Position numbers and translations under genes: made by a program
The notes under the pieces: generated by a model
Databases searched by the model: none
What the model was told of the DNA's origin: nothing
Seen by the model: only the letters and a program-made list of their open reading frames with translations
Shown here: positions 1-6,346 of the stretch, one piece after another
How positions within the stretch are numbered: the first letter of the stretch is position 1
How the letters are laid out: each line of letters begins with the position of its first letter
NCBI GenBank assembly: GCA_947484245.1
Contig: CANKOT010000039.1
Coordinates: 1-19,252, forward strand
Reading direction: 5' to 3'
DNA from: Comamonadaceae bacterium
GTDB taxonomy: Bacteria > Pseudomonadota > Gammaproteobacteria > Burkholderiales > Burkholderiaceae
DNA: 19,252 nucleotides

Positions 1-737
1 TAGGTCCTGTTTGTGTGGTGGAAGACTTGGTGCCTTTCTTGCCAGGCCACGCCACAGGCGGCTTGAAGGTGAATGGTGTGGGCGCTGTATCGGCTGCGCC
101 TTTGGGCAATGCAGCCGTCTTACCCATCAGCTGGATGTATTGCCGCATGATGGGCGCCGAAGGTTTGAAGCACGCCACCGAAGCGGCCATTTTGGCGGCC
201 AACTACATCAGCCATCGCTTGGCCGACCACTACCCCACGCTGTACGCCAGCGCAGGTGAAAATGGCAAAGCAGGTCATGTGGCCCACGAGTGCATTTTGG
301 ATTTGCGCGGCCTGAAAGAAACCAGCGGCGTGATGGCCGAGGACGTGGCCAAGCGTTTGATGGACTATGGCTTCCACGCCCCGACCCTGTCATTTCCCGT
401 GGTCAACACCCTCATGGTGGAACCCACCGAAAGCGAAACCCTTGAAGAGTTAGACCGTTTTATCGACGCCATGATTGCCATTCGCGATGAAGTGCGCCTC
501 ATTGAAAACGGTGCTTGGCCGCAAGACAACAACCCACTGAAGCACGCGCCTCACACAGCAGCCAGTTTGATGGCGGTAGATTGGAACCGTCCTTACTCAC
601 GCGAAGTAGGTGCAGCCCAAGCCGGTCGACCCTTGAGCAGCGTGAAGTACTGGCCGCAAGTTGGCCGAGTTGACAATGTGTACGGCGATCGCAATTTGTT
701 CTGTAGCTGCCTGCCCATGAGCGACTACGCTTCATGA
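1..737 (+). CDS. gcvP: Glycine dehydrogenase (decarboxylating), P-protein, C-terminal part
   Basis: This is the C-terminal quarter (about 245 codons) of the P-protein of the glycine cleavage system. The enzyme is PLP-dependent, decarboxylates glycine and passes the aminomethyl group to lipoyl H-protein in the cytoplasm. The gene enters from the left edge; the reading frame begins at base 3. Family hallmarks are visible in order: a PFLPGH stretch, [68 protein letters not shown], and the closing [15 protein letters not shown], all close to what I recall of the E. coli GcvP C terminus. The PLP lysine lies outside the window. The frame is intact to TGA at 735-737. Its last bases overlap the start of the next gene (ATGA, 734-737), so the two are probably cotranslated. 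Confidence 0.96.
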   Translation, partial: GPVCVVEDLVPFLPGHATGGLKVNGVGAVSAAPLGNAAVLPISWMYCRMMGAEGLKHATEAAILAANYISHRLADHYPTLYASAGENGKAGHVAHECILDLRGLKETSGVMAEDVAKRLMDYGFHAPTLSFPVVNTLMVEPTESETLEELDRFIDAMIAIRDEVRLIENGAWPQDNNPLKHAPHTAASLMAVDWNRPYSREVGAAQAGRPLSSVKYWPQVGRVDNVYGDRNLFCSCLPMSDYAS

Positions 738-1219
738 GCGTGTTGCAGATCAAGCGCGTCGACTATTTGAATGCAAAAGATGCGCAGGCTTTGGTCGAGT
801 TACTAGATGCCTACGCCCGAGATCCCATGGGGGGTGGTGACGCCCTCAAACCAGAAGCGGTAGCGAGACTCTGCAGTGACTTGGCTCGAATTCCAGGTGC
901 GGCCAGTTTCATTGCCTGGCTGAATGGTCTGGCTGTTGGCTTGATCAACTGCTTTGAGGGCTATTCCACCTTCAAGGCCCAGCCCTTGCTCAATGTGCAT
1001 GACATCGCCGTTTTGCCGAGCCATCGCGGCCAAGGCGTCGGCCAAGCCCTGCTCAAAGCAGCTGAAGAACATGCCCGCAAGCGAGGCTGCTGCAAGCTCA
1101 CGCTTGAGGTACTCAGTGGCAACGCTCAGGCTTTGTCCAGCTACAAACGCTTTGGGTTTACCCAATATGAACTCGCTGCTGCAGCGGGACAAGCGCAATT
1201 CATGCAAAAGTGGCTGTAA
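734..1219 (+). CDS. GNAT family N-acetyltransferase
   Basis: A 161-residue acetyl-CoA-dependent acetyltransferase of the GNAT fold; the substrate cannot be told from sequence. The signature is the acetyl-CoA pyrophosphate loop (motif A) at residues 92-106, [15 protein letters not shown], with R98, G99, G101 and G103 matching R/Q-x-x-G-x-G/A. Motif B follows near 123-141, [21 protein letters not shown], where the N-A-x-x-x-Y and GF pattern is typical. Length is normal for a single-domain GNAT protein. The ATG overlaps the gcvP stop by four bases, which argues for translational coupling. The radical SAM gene starts 13 bases after the stop. Confidence 0.9.
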   Translation: MSVLQIKRVDYLNAKDAQALVELLDAYARDPMGGGDALKPEAVARLCSDLARIPGAASFIAWLNGLAVGLINCFEGYSTFKAQPLLNVHDIAVLPSHRGQGVGQALLKAAEEHARKRGCCKLTLEVLSGNAQALSSYKRFGFTQYELAAAAGQAQFMQKWL

Positions 1220-1232
1220 AGTCACGGGTTGA

Positions 1233-3212
1233 ATGAAACCCAATCCAATTCGAGTCTTAAGCGTCATCCCGCCGATGACGCAACTCAACACCCCCTACCC
1301 GTCTACGGCCTACCTGACGGGATTTTTGCGTTCGCGCAACGTAGAGGCCGTTCAAGAAGATTTGGCCTTGAAGCTGGTCTTGAGTTTGTTCACTTCCCAA
1401 GGCTTGGAAAATGTGAAGGTTCGCGCACTGCAATTGCCTGAAGAAGCGCGCAGTGCCAGCGTCAATTTCTTCCTCGATTTCTTTCACCGTTACGTTCACA
1501 CCATTGAACCCAGCATTGCTTTTTTACAAGGCAAGGACAGTACGCTGAGCCATCGCATTGCAGGTCGTGGCTTCTTACCCGAAGGTCCTCGCTTTGCAGC
1601 ACTCGATGCTTATGACGACAGCGAATCGGGCGACCCCCTGTCATGGGCCTTTGGTGCACTGGGTCAGCAAGACCGAGCACGCCACTTGGCCACTTTGTAT
1701 TTAAATGACTTGGCCGATGTGCTCCGCGATGCCGTCGATTCACGGTTCGAATTTGTGCGATATGGCGAATCCTTGGCAGGCAGCCAAGCCACCTTTGAGC
1801 CTTTGGCTGAAGCCCTTTCAGCACCCATCACCTTGATGGATGAAACGCTACAAGCACTCACGCTGCAGGCCATTGACAGGCACCAACCCAGCTTGGTGCT
1901 GCTTTCAGCACCCTTCCCTGGCGCTGTTTACGCAGCCTTCAGAATTGCGCAGTGCATCAAGCAACACCACCCCCAGATTCACATTGCATTGGGGGGCGGC
2001 TTCGTCAATACCGAATTGCGGGAGTTGACCGAGCCGCGTGTATTTGATTATGTTGATTTCGTCACACTCGATTCAGGCGAGCGCCCGTTGCTGGCTTTGC
2101 TAGAACATTTAGAAGGCAAACGGTCTGCTTCACGCTTGGTCAGAACCTTCATTCGAAAATCAGCGGATGAAACGCCAAATGACGGTAGCACTGCTAGCAC
2201 TCAACGCGTTCAATTGATCAACTGGTCAGAGCCCGAGGTTCCATTTGAAGAAGTGGGTACCGCCACGTGGGATGGCCTGCCTTTGCAGGACTACTTGTCC
2301 TTGCTGGACATGCTCAACCCCATGCACCGCCTGTGGAGCGATGGCCGCTGGAACAAACTCACGGTGGCACATGGCTGCTATTGGAAAAAATGCAGCTTCT
2401 GCGATGTGAGTCTCGATTACATCTCGCGCTACGAAACAGCGTCGGCAACTTTGTTGGTCGACCGCATTGAAAAAATTGTAAAGGAAACAGGGCAAACAGG
2501 TTTCCACTTTGTAGATGAAGCTGCACCCCCCAAAGCTCTCAAAGCTTTGGCAGAAGAGCTCATTCGCAGAAATGTACACATCTCGTGGTGGGGCAATATT
2601 CGTTTTGAAAAAACCTTCACACCCGAGTTGGCAGAACTGTTGGCTGAGAGCGGTTGCATTGCCATGTCGGGAGGGCTTGAAGTCGCCTCCGACCGCCTGC
2701 TTCAACTTATGAAAAAGGGCGTCACGGTTGAGCAAGTGGCACAAGTCACCAAAGGCTTCTCTGAAGCTGGTATTTTGGTTCACGCCTACTTGATGTACGG
2801 CTTTCCTACTCAAACCGTACAAGACACCGTAGACGCACTCGAATACGTGCGCCAGTTGTTTGAGAACGGTTGCATTCAAAGTGGCTTCTTCCATCGCTTT
2901 GCATGCACAGTTCACTCTCCCGTAGGCTTGAACCCCAAAGAATATGGCATTCAACTCATCCCGTTACCGCCCGTGAGTTTTGGAAAGAACGACATTGGCT
3001 TTGTCGACCCCACTGGCGTGGACCATGACCTCTTGGGACTGGGCTTGAAAAAAGCCATTTACAACTTCATGCATGGGATTGGTTTGGAACAAGATGTGCG
3101 CAGTTGGTTTCAAGATGCGCTGACGGAACACGCAGGCGGCCAGAGCCCCGCTTTCAAAATTCCAAAGAGCACCGTTTCAAGACACAAAATCTCTCAAGCC
3201 TTGCAGCGCTAG
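1233..3212 (+). CDS. Radical SAM protein with B12-binding-like domain, unknown function
   Basis: A 659-residue protein of the B12-binding-domain radical SAM class; I do not recognise a characterised member. Residues 1-200 have no motif I know apart from an N-terminal strand with PPMTQLNTPYPSTAYL, common at the start of this class. Residues about 205-295 look like the Rossmann-like cobalamin-binding domain (SLVLLSAPFPGAVYAAFRIA, then IALGGGFVNTE), but I see no DxHxxG cobalt-ligand motif. The Fe-S cluster cysteines are C382, C387 and C390 in HGCYWKKCSFCD, spacing CX4CX2C instead of the textbook CX3CX2C. The SAM barrel continues through HFVDEA, SWWGNIRFEKTF, MSGGLEVASDRLLQLMKKG and AYLMYGFPTQT (to about 530). 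The C-terminal 130 residues are unassigned. ATG at 1233, 13 bases after the GNAT stop, suggests the same operon. Ring cleavage, methylation and thioether chemistry are all possible. Confidence 0.88.
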   Translation: MKPNPIRVLSVIPPMTQLNTPYPSTAYLTGFLRSRNVEAVQEDLALKLVLSLFTSQGLENVKVRALQLPEEARSASVNFFLDFFHRYVHTIEPSIAFLQGKDSTLSHRIAGRGFLPEGPRFAALDAYDDSESGDPLSWAFGALGQQDRARHLATLYLNDLADVLRDAVDSRFEFVRYGESLAGSQATFEPLAEALSAPITLMDETLQALTLQAIDRHQPSLVLLSAPFPGAVYAAFRIAQCIKQHHPQIHIALGGGFVNTELRELTEPRVFDYVDFVTLDSGERPLLALLEHLEGKRSASRLVRTFIRKSADETPNDGSTASTQRVQLINWSEPEVPFEEVGTATWDGLPLQDYLSLLDMLNPMHRLWSDGRWNKLTVAHGCYWKKCSFCDVSLDYISRYETASATLLVDRIEKIVKETGQTGFHFVDEAAPPKALKALAEELIRRNVHISWWGNIRFEKTFTPELAELLAESGCIAMSGGLEVASDRLLQLMKKGVTVEQVAQVTKGFSEAGILVHAYLMYGFPTQTVQDTVDALEYVRQLFENGCIQSGFFHRFACTVHSPVGLNPKEYGIQLIPLPPVSFGKNDIGFVDPTGVDHDLLGLGLKKAIYNFMHGIGLEQDVRSWFQDALTEHAGGQSPAFKIPKSTVSRHKISQALQR

Positions 3213-3243
3213 AAAGTCAAATCCGCCCGCTGCACAATGCCGG

Positions 3244-3828
3244 CTAAGGGCTGGGGTAAATTTTGAATGACACCATTTTTCCTGCCGCATTCACTTTGGC
3301 CAAAACCATGTCACCCGAGCTTACGTTTTCTCCCGTAAATTGTGCAATGTTCACATGATGGGTCACCAAAACCAAAGCCTTATCGCCTTTGGTTTTAAGC
3401 TGAGTTTCAATGAATTTCTGCAAGTTCAAATTGCTTTGCGCCCCCTGACGCATGTCGTCAAAAAATGAATTCAAAGACGCTTCATGCACAGGCATCCCAA
3501 ACGCCAACTTTTCAGCAGTTTCCTTGCAACGACACCACGCACTGGTAAAGACGAGTGCATTGCCCACACCCTGCGTCCTCAACCACCGTCCTGTTCTTTC
3601 CGCTTGCTCACGCCCTTTGGCATCTAAATTTCTTTGTGATTTGCAATCTTGCAGTTTGTAGCCAGCAGGATCACCTACGCCCGGCGCCAGCGCATGACGC
3701 ATTAGCAAAACATGGTCTGAGGACTTTAGCAATTCAGACAGTTGGCTGGCGGATGCATGAACACCGCCCGTCAAAACCAATGCAAGCAACACCAGCCGCA
3801 ACGAACTTGCTTTGATTGCTTTGATCAT
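3244..3828 (-). CDS. Exported histidine phosphatase family protein
   Basis: A 194-residue member of the histidine phosphatase (phosphoglycerate mutase-like) superfamily. Residues 1-26 read as a signal peptide: lysines, a hydrophobic LRLVLLALVLTGGV core, then ASA before the mature SQL, so the enzyme probably acts in the periplasm. The catalytic RH motif is LLMRHA with R44 and H45 (phosphohistidine); a second arginine is R100 in TSAWCRCKETA; the distal histidine is in LVTHHVNI (H157/H158). The motif is RHA rather than RHG, which is common in small members. The ATG overlaps the stop of the upstream cysteine-rich gene (ATGA on the minus strand, 3825-3828), so it is the last gene of the five-gene minus-strand cluster. 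The natural substrate is unknown. The gene converges on the radical SAM gene with 31 bases between stops. Confidence 0.9.
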   Translation of the reverse strand: MIKAIKASSLRLVLLALVLTGGVHASASQLSELLKSSDHVLLMRHALAPGVGDPAGYKLQDCKSQRNLDAKGREQAERTGRWLRTQGVGNALVFTSAWCRCKETAEKLAFGMPVHEASLNSFFDDMRQGAQSNLNLQKFIETQLKTKGDKALVLVTHHVNIAQFTGENVSSGDMVLAKVNAAGKMVSFKIYPSP

Positions 3829-4004
3829 TCAGACCCCGCTGATGACTGACCCGGCTTAGATGGAGACGCTTGAACTTCATCTGTTGGAAGTTCTAGCTTG
3901 GGCATGGCCATTTTTTCGCCGTCCCATTCCTGGCCGCACCAACAGCGGCCTTGGGGGTCAATGATGCAAGTACCGGTGCCACAACATCTTGGATCTTCGT
4001 TCAT
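3825..4004 (-). CDS. Small cysteine-rich protein with CWC motif
   Basis: A 59-residue protein. I chose the ATG at 4002-4004 because an AGGGAG ribosome site lies just upstream; an in-frame extension to 4073 would run into the SDR gene. Five cysteines sit in the first 23 residues, C7 C8 C13 C21 C23, pattern CC-X4-C-X7-C-X-C, inside RCCGTGTCIID and GRCWCGQEWDG. The C-terminal 20 residues are Ser/Pro/Gly/Lys rich and look disordered. It resembles small Cys-rich CWC-type proteins. A zinc or Fe-S binding or thiol-exchange role is plausible from the cysteines and from the two thioredoxin-fold genes in the same cluster, but that is inference. Its stop overlaps the phosphatase start; it begins 25 bases after the SDR stop. 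Confidence 0.8.
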   Translation of the reverse strand: MNEDPRCCGTGTCIIDPQGRCWCGQEWDGEKMAMPKLELPTDEVQASPSKPGQSSAGSE

Positions 4005-4029
4005 ATTTCTCCCTTCACTGTAAAACTTA

Positions 4030-4734
4030 TCACCATGGAATGACATGCCCAGCATGGTCGACAAACTGCGCACGACCGCTCGGCTTTAAGCCTAACAACA
4101 CGGTCATTAACTTTGAAACGGACTCTTCGGGCGACATGGCATCTTGTGTTGCGACAAAACTTGATGAGAGTTTCGATTGAACGGTCCCGGGCTGCAAAGC
4201 TGCGAAAACACTGAGTGGTCTTTTCCGTGCAGCTTCTATGGCGGCCGTTTGCAACAGCATATTTCTGGCCGCTTTGGCGGCTCGATAGCCATACCACCCG
4301 CCTTTGTGATTGTCTTCAATGCTTCCCACACGCGCAGACAAGGTGGCATAGCACGATGTTTCTTGCGTTAAAAGCAAAGGAAAGAACTGCTTCATGAGCA
4401 ATGCAGGCCCCACTGCGTTCACCTCAAACTGTTTGAGCAATTGCTTTGCATTCACAGCTTCTAGGCGCTTTTCGGGGCCTTGCCCCTCAAGGGTCAATGC
4501 CCCCGTGGCATCGATGATCCATTTAAATTGACATGCGCCAAAGGGCCCGGAAGAACTTTTCAATTGCGCAGCGCAATGCGCCATGCTGTCTTCGTTTTCC
4601 AATTCAAAATGCAATTCACTTTGCCGTGACAAACCCACCACCAATGAACATGCAGGATCGTCTTGAAAATGTGAGACAAACGCACTTCCGATGGCACCGC
4701 TTGCACCCAAAACTAAGGCTTGATAAGGGCTCAT
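4030..4734 (-). CDS. Short-chain dehydrogenase/reductase (C-factor-like SDR)
   Basis: A 234-residue NAD(P)-binding SDR. The nucleotide loop is LVLGASGAIGSAF (residues 7-19), a variant of TGxxxGxG with GASGAIG. Then come DATGAL near 75-80, N106 in FEVNAVGP, the catalytic serine S133 in TLSARVGS, and YxxxK as Y150-RAA-K154. LQPGTVQSKL gives the usual PGxVxT-like strand. I used the ATG at 4732-4734, since the protein then begins with MSPYQALVLGASG as SDRs do and the ATG overlaps the DCC-gene stop (ATGA, 4731-4734). A longer in-frame reading to 4881 lies inside the DCC gene. The pattern resembles CsgA/C-factor-like SDRs. The substrate is unknown; an oxidation or reduction step in a redox-themed operon is all that can be said. 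Confidence 0.9.
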   Translation of the reverse strand: MSPYQALVLGASGAIGSAFVSHFQDDPACSLVVGLSRQSELHFELENEDSMAHCAAQLKSSSGPFGACQFKWIIDATGALTLEGQGPEKRLEAVNAKQLLKQFEVNAVGPALLMKQFFPLLLTQETSCYATLSARVGSIEDNHKGGWYGYRAAKAARNMLLQTAAIEAARKRPLSVFAALQPGTVQSKLSSSFVATQDAMSPEESVSKLMTVLLGLKPSGRAQFVDHAGHVIPW

Positions 4735-5120
4735 GAATGACGCGCATCCCATTGAAGCAAGTACTTTTGGAGAGCGGGGCGAATCGGCAAAAACATTTTG
4801 TAACCCACCTTGATAGCCCAACTGAACGGCCACACCGAAAACACGCGGCCGGCCCAGCGCCAGCCCCGCAACTCTAACCACAAGCGCGCAAAAGCAGCAC
4901 CACCTTCAAACAAGTTGCCCTCCGCATCTCTGACATGAAAGTAGGCCATGGCACGCTCGCAACTGAGCCCTTCGCCCAGACTTGAATCGTCGTTGGCCTG
5001 CAAATTCAAACTCACATCGTGCCAAAGCAATTGGACTGCATCTGGATTGCCTTTGTAAAAGGCAATTTCACGCCGACACAGTGGGCAACTTCCATCGTAG
5101 TAAATGGTCAGTGCAGGCAT
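4731..5120 (-). CDS. DCC family thiol-disulfide oxidoreductase (DUF393)
   Basis: A 129-residue protein of the DCC family (DUF393), a thioredoxin-like fold. The defining motif is YYDGSCPLCRREIAFYK at residues 7-23, with C12 and C15 forming the CPLC active-site pair. It continues with LLWHDVS, then SCERAMAYFHVRDAEGNLFEGGAAFARLW (residues 53-81), where the 'M..hv.d..G....G..A...lw' pattern is the second family signature. Length is typical. Most DCC proteins are uncharacterised, so oxidoreductase activity is inferred from the CxxC. The start (CAT at 5118-5120) lies 3 bases past the FrnE-like stop, and the stop overlaps the SDR start, so it sits firmly inside the cluster. Confidence 0.92.
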   Translation of the reverse strand: MPALTIYYDGSCPLCRREIAFYKGNPDAVQLLWHDVSLNLQANDDSSLGEGLSCERAMAYFHVRDAEGNLFEGGAAFARLWLELRGWRWAGRVFSVWPFSWAIKVGYKMFLPIRPALQKYLLQWDARHS

Positions 5121-5123
5121 GGA

Positions 5124-5783
5124 TCAAACTTCGCCAGCCGCAATTTTTCTGAGCGCTTGCTCAAAGACTTCCGCAGGTTGACCGCCAGAAATCAGGTGCT
5201 TGTCATTGATGATGACGGCAGGCACAGAATGAATGCCTGCTTGTTGGTAATACTGCTCTGCTGCCCGCACTTCTTGTGCAAAGGTGTCAGCTGCCAAAAT
5301 AGCCTGGGCCTCAGCAACATCCAAACCCAGTGAGGCCACGGCTGCCAACAAGACCTCATCCGATTCGACACATTCCGCGCGGCCCTGATAAGCCTCTAGC
5401 AATGCTTTCTTCAAAGCGTGCTGACTTCCTGCAGGCCCTTGAACACCTGCCCAATGGAGCAATCGATGCGCATTGAAGGTGTTGTAAACACGGCCTCGAC
5501 CGTTTGGATTGAACTTGAAGCCCACCTCTTCGCCCCGGGCCGTAATATTGGCCCGAGTCTGCGCCTGCTGCGCAGGGGTTGAGCCGTATTTGGCGGACAG
5601 GTGCTCGCCTAAATCCTGCCCTCCTGGCCCCATGTTAGGGTTCAATTCAAAAGGCTGGAAATGCAGGTCGGCAAACACTTCACCCTTGAGCTTGCCCAAG
5701 GCTTGCTCCAATGCACCCAAGCCCACGGCACACCAAGGACAGGCAATGTCAGAGACGAAATCGATTTTTAAAGTAGCGGCCAT
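5124..5783 (-). CDS. DsbA family oxidoreductase, FrnE-like
   Basis: A 219-residue cytoplasmic DsbA-fold protein of the FrnE type: no signal peptide, with thioredoxin strand and active site KIDFVSDIACPWCAVG. C15 and C18 make the CPWC motif. The middle helical domain has FQPFELNPNM, GRVYNTFNAHRLLHW and ALLEAYQ, and the C-terminal part carries IHSVPAVIIND (cis-proline loop) and LISGGQPAEVFEQAL, close to the VSGAQP signature I know for FrnE. FrnE homologues are cytoplasmic disulfide isomerases in some bacteria and polyketide-associated in others. I prefer ATG at 5781-5783, giving MAATLKIDFVSDIACPWC, over an in-frame ATG at 5840 that adds 19 poorly conserved residues; neither has a strong ribosome site. 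It is the first gene of the minus-strand cluster. Confidence 0.9.
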   Translation of the reverse strand: MAATLKIDFVSDIACPWCAVGLGALEQALGKLKGEVFADLHFQPFELNPNMGPGGQDLGEHLSAKYGSTPAQQAQTRANITARGEEVGFKFNPNGRGRVYNTFNAHRLLHWAGVQGPAGSQHALKKALLEAYQGRAECVESDEVLLAAVASLGLDVAEAQAILAADTFAQEVRAAEQYYQQAGIHSVPAVIINDKHLISGGQPAEVFEQALRKIAAGEV

Positions 5784-5902
5784 TGCAAATGTTTTTAGAA
5801 TAAAAGCGAGATATTGCCTCAAATATTGGAAAATCGGCATTCAAGGCGCAGATTCCATGTTTTCTCAAGGGATCTTTGTCAGCCCCACCTCAGAGGATCA
5901 TC

Positions 5903-6346
5903 ATGAAAATTTTGTGTTTGAACGGCATCAACTTGAACATGTTTGGCAAGCGTGACCCGGCCCAATACGGCACCATCACCTTGGCCGAAATTGACGCGCA
6001 GCTTAAAAAGCTTGGGCAAGAATTAGGTGCTGACGTGGAATGCTTTCAAACCAATTTTGAAGGCGCCATGGTGGAAAAAATTTACCAAGCACATGCGGAT
6101 GGCGTCTCAGCAGTCATGATCAATGCCGGCGCATGGACGCACTACAGCTACGGCATTCGCGATGCGCTGGCCATTTTGAAGTGCCCGATCATTGAAGTTC
6201 ACATGTCCAACATTCACGCCCGAGAAGCGTTCAGGCACCAATCCGTGATTGCAGAAATAGCCAAAGGCCAAATTGCAGGGTTTGGGTCAGACAGCTACTT
6301 GCTGGGTTTGCGCGCTGCAGTGTCGGCCATCAAAGCCAGCGTTTAA
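5903..6346 (+). CDS. aroQ: Type II 3-dehydroquinate dehydratase, divergent
   Basis: A 147-residue enzyme of the type II dehydroquinase family, which dehydrates 3-dehydroquinate to 3-dehydroshikimate (shikimate pathway; also quinate breakdown). ATG at 5903 is preceded by AGAGGA at 5892-5897. The expected active-site residues are present: N10 in LNGINLN, R17 and Y22 on the lid loop (GKRDPAQYG), N74 and H80 in INAGAWTH, E98 and H100 in IEVHMSN, R107 and R111 in HAREAFRH. Differences from the usual LNGPNLN, NHEG and NPGAYTH are LNGINLN, NFEG and NAGAWTH, so it may be a second, specialised copy. It stands alone on the plus strand, not beside accB-accC, where I recall the canonical Burkholderiales aroQ. 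Its stop overlaps the stop of the convergent hydrolase and a hairpin follows. Confidence 0.88.
   Translation: MKILCLNGINLNMFGKRDPAQYGTITLAEIDAQLKKLGQELGADVECFQTNFEGAMVEKIYQAHADGVSAVMINAGAWTHYSYGIRDALAILKCPIIEVHMSNIHAREAFRHQSVIAEIAKGQIAGFGSDSYLLGLRAAVSAIKASV

Noticed and set aside
2386..2391. Run of six A within the radical SAM cysteine loop as a possible frameshift or sequencing slip
   Set aside because: The frame is continuous on both sides with good family motifs. A one-base error would break the frame, so the CX4C spacing stands unless a whole codon was gained.
4735..4881. N-terminal extension of the SDR by 49 codons
   Set aside because: It lies inside the DCC gene in another frame, and the family starts right at the nucleotide-binding strand; the ATGA overlap supports the shorter start.
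5784..5902. Divergent promoters between the FrnE-like gene and aroQ
   Set aside because: A TAGAAT at 5796-5801 resembles a -10 box on the plus strand, but no -35 fits. On the minus strand TTGAGG and TATTCT are only 14 bases apart. Not strong enough to list.
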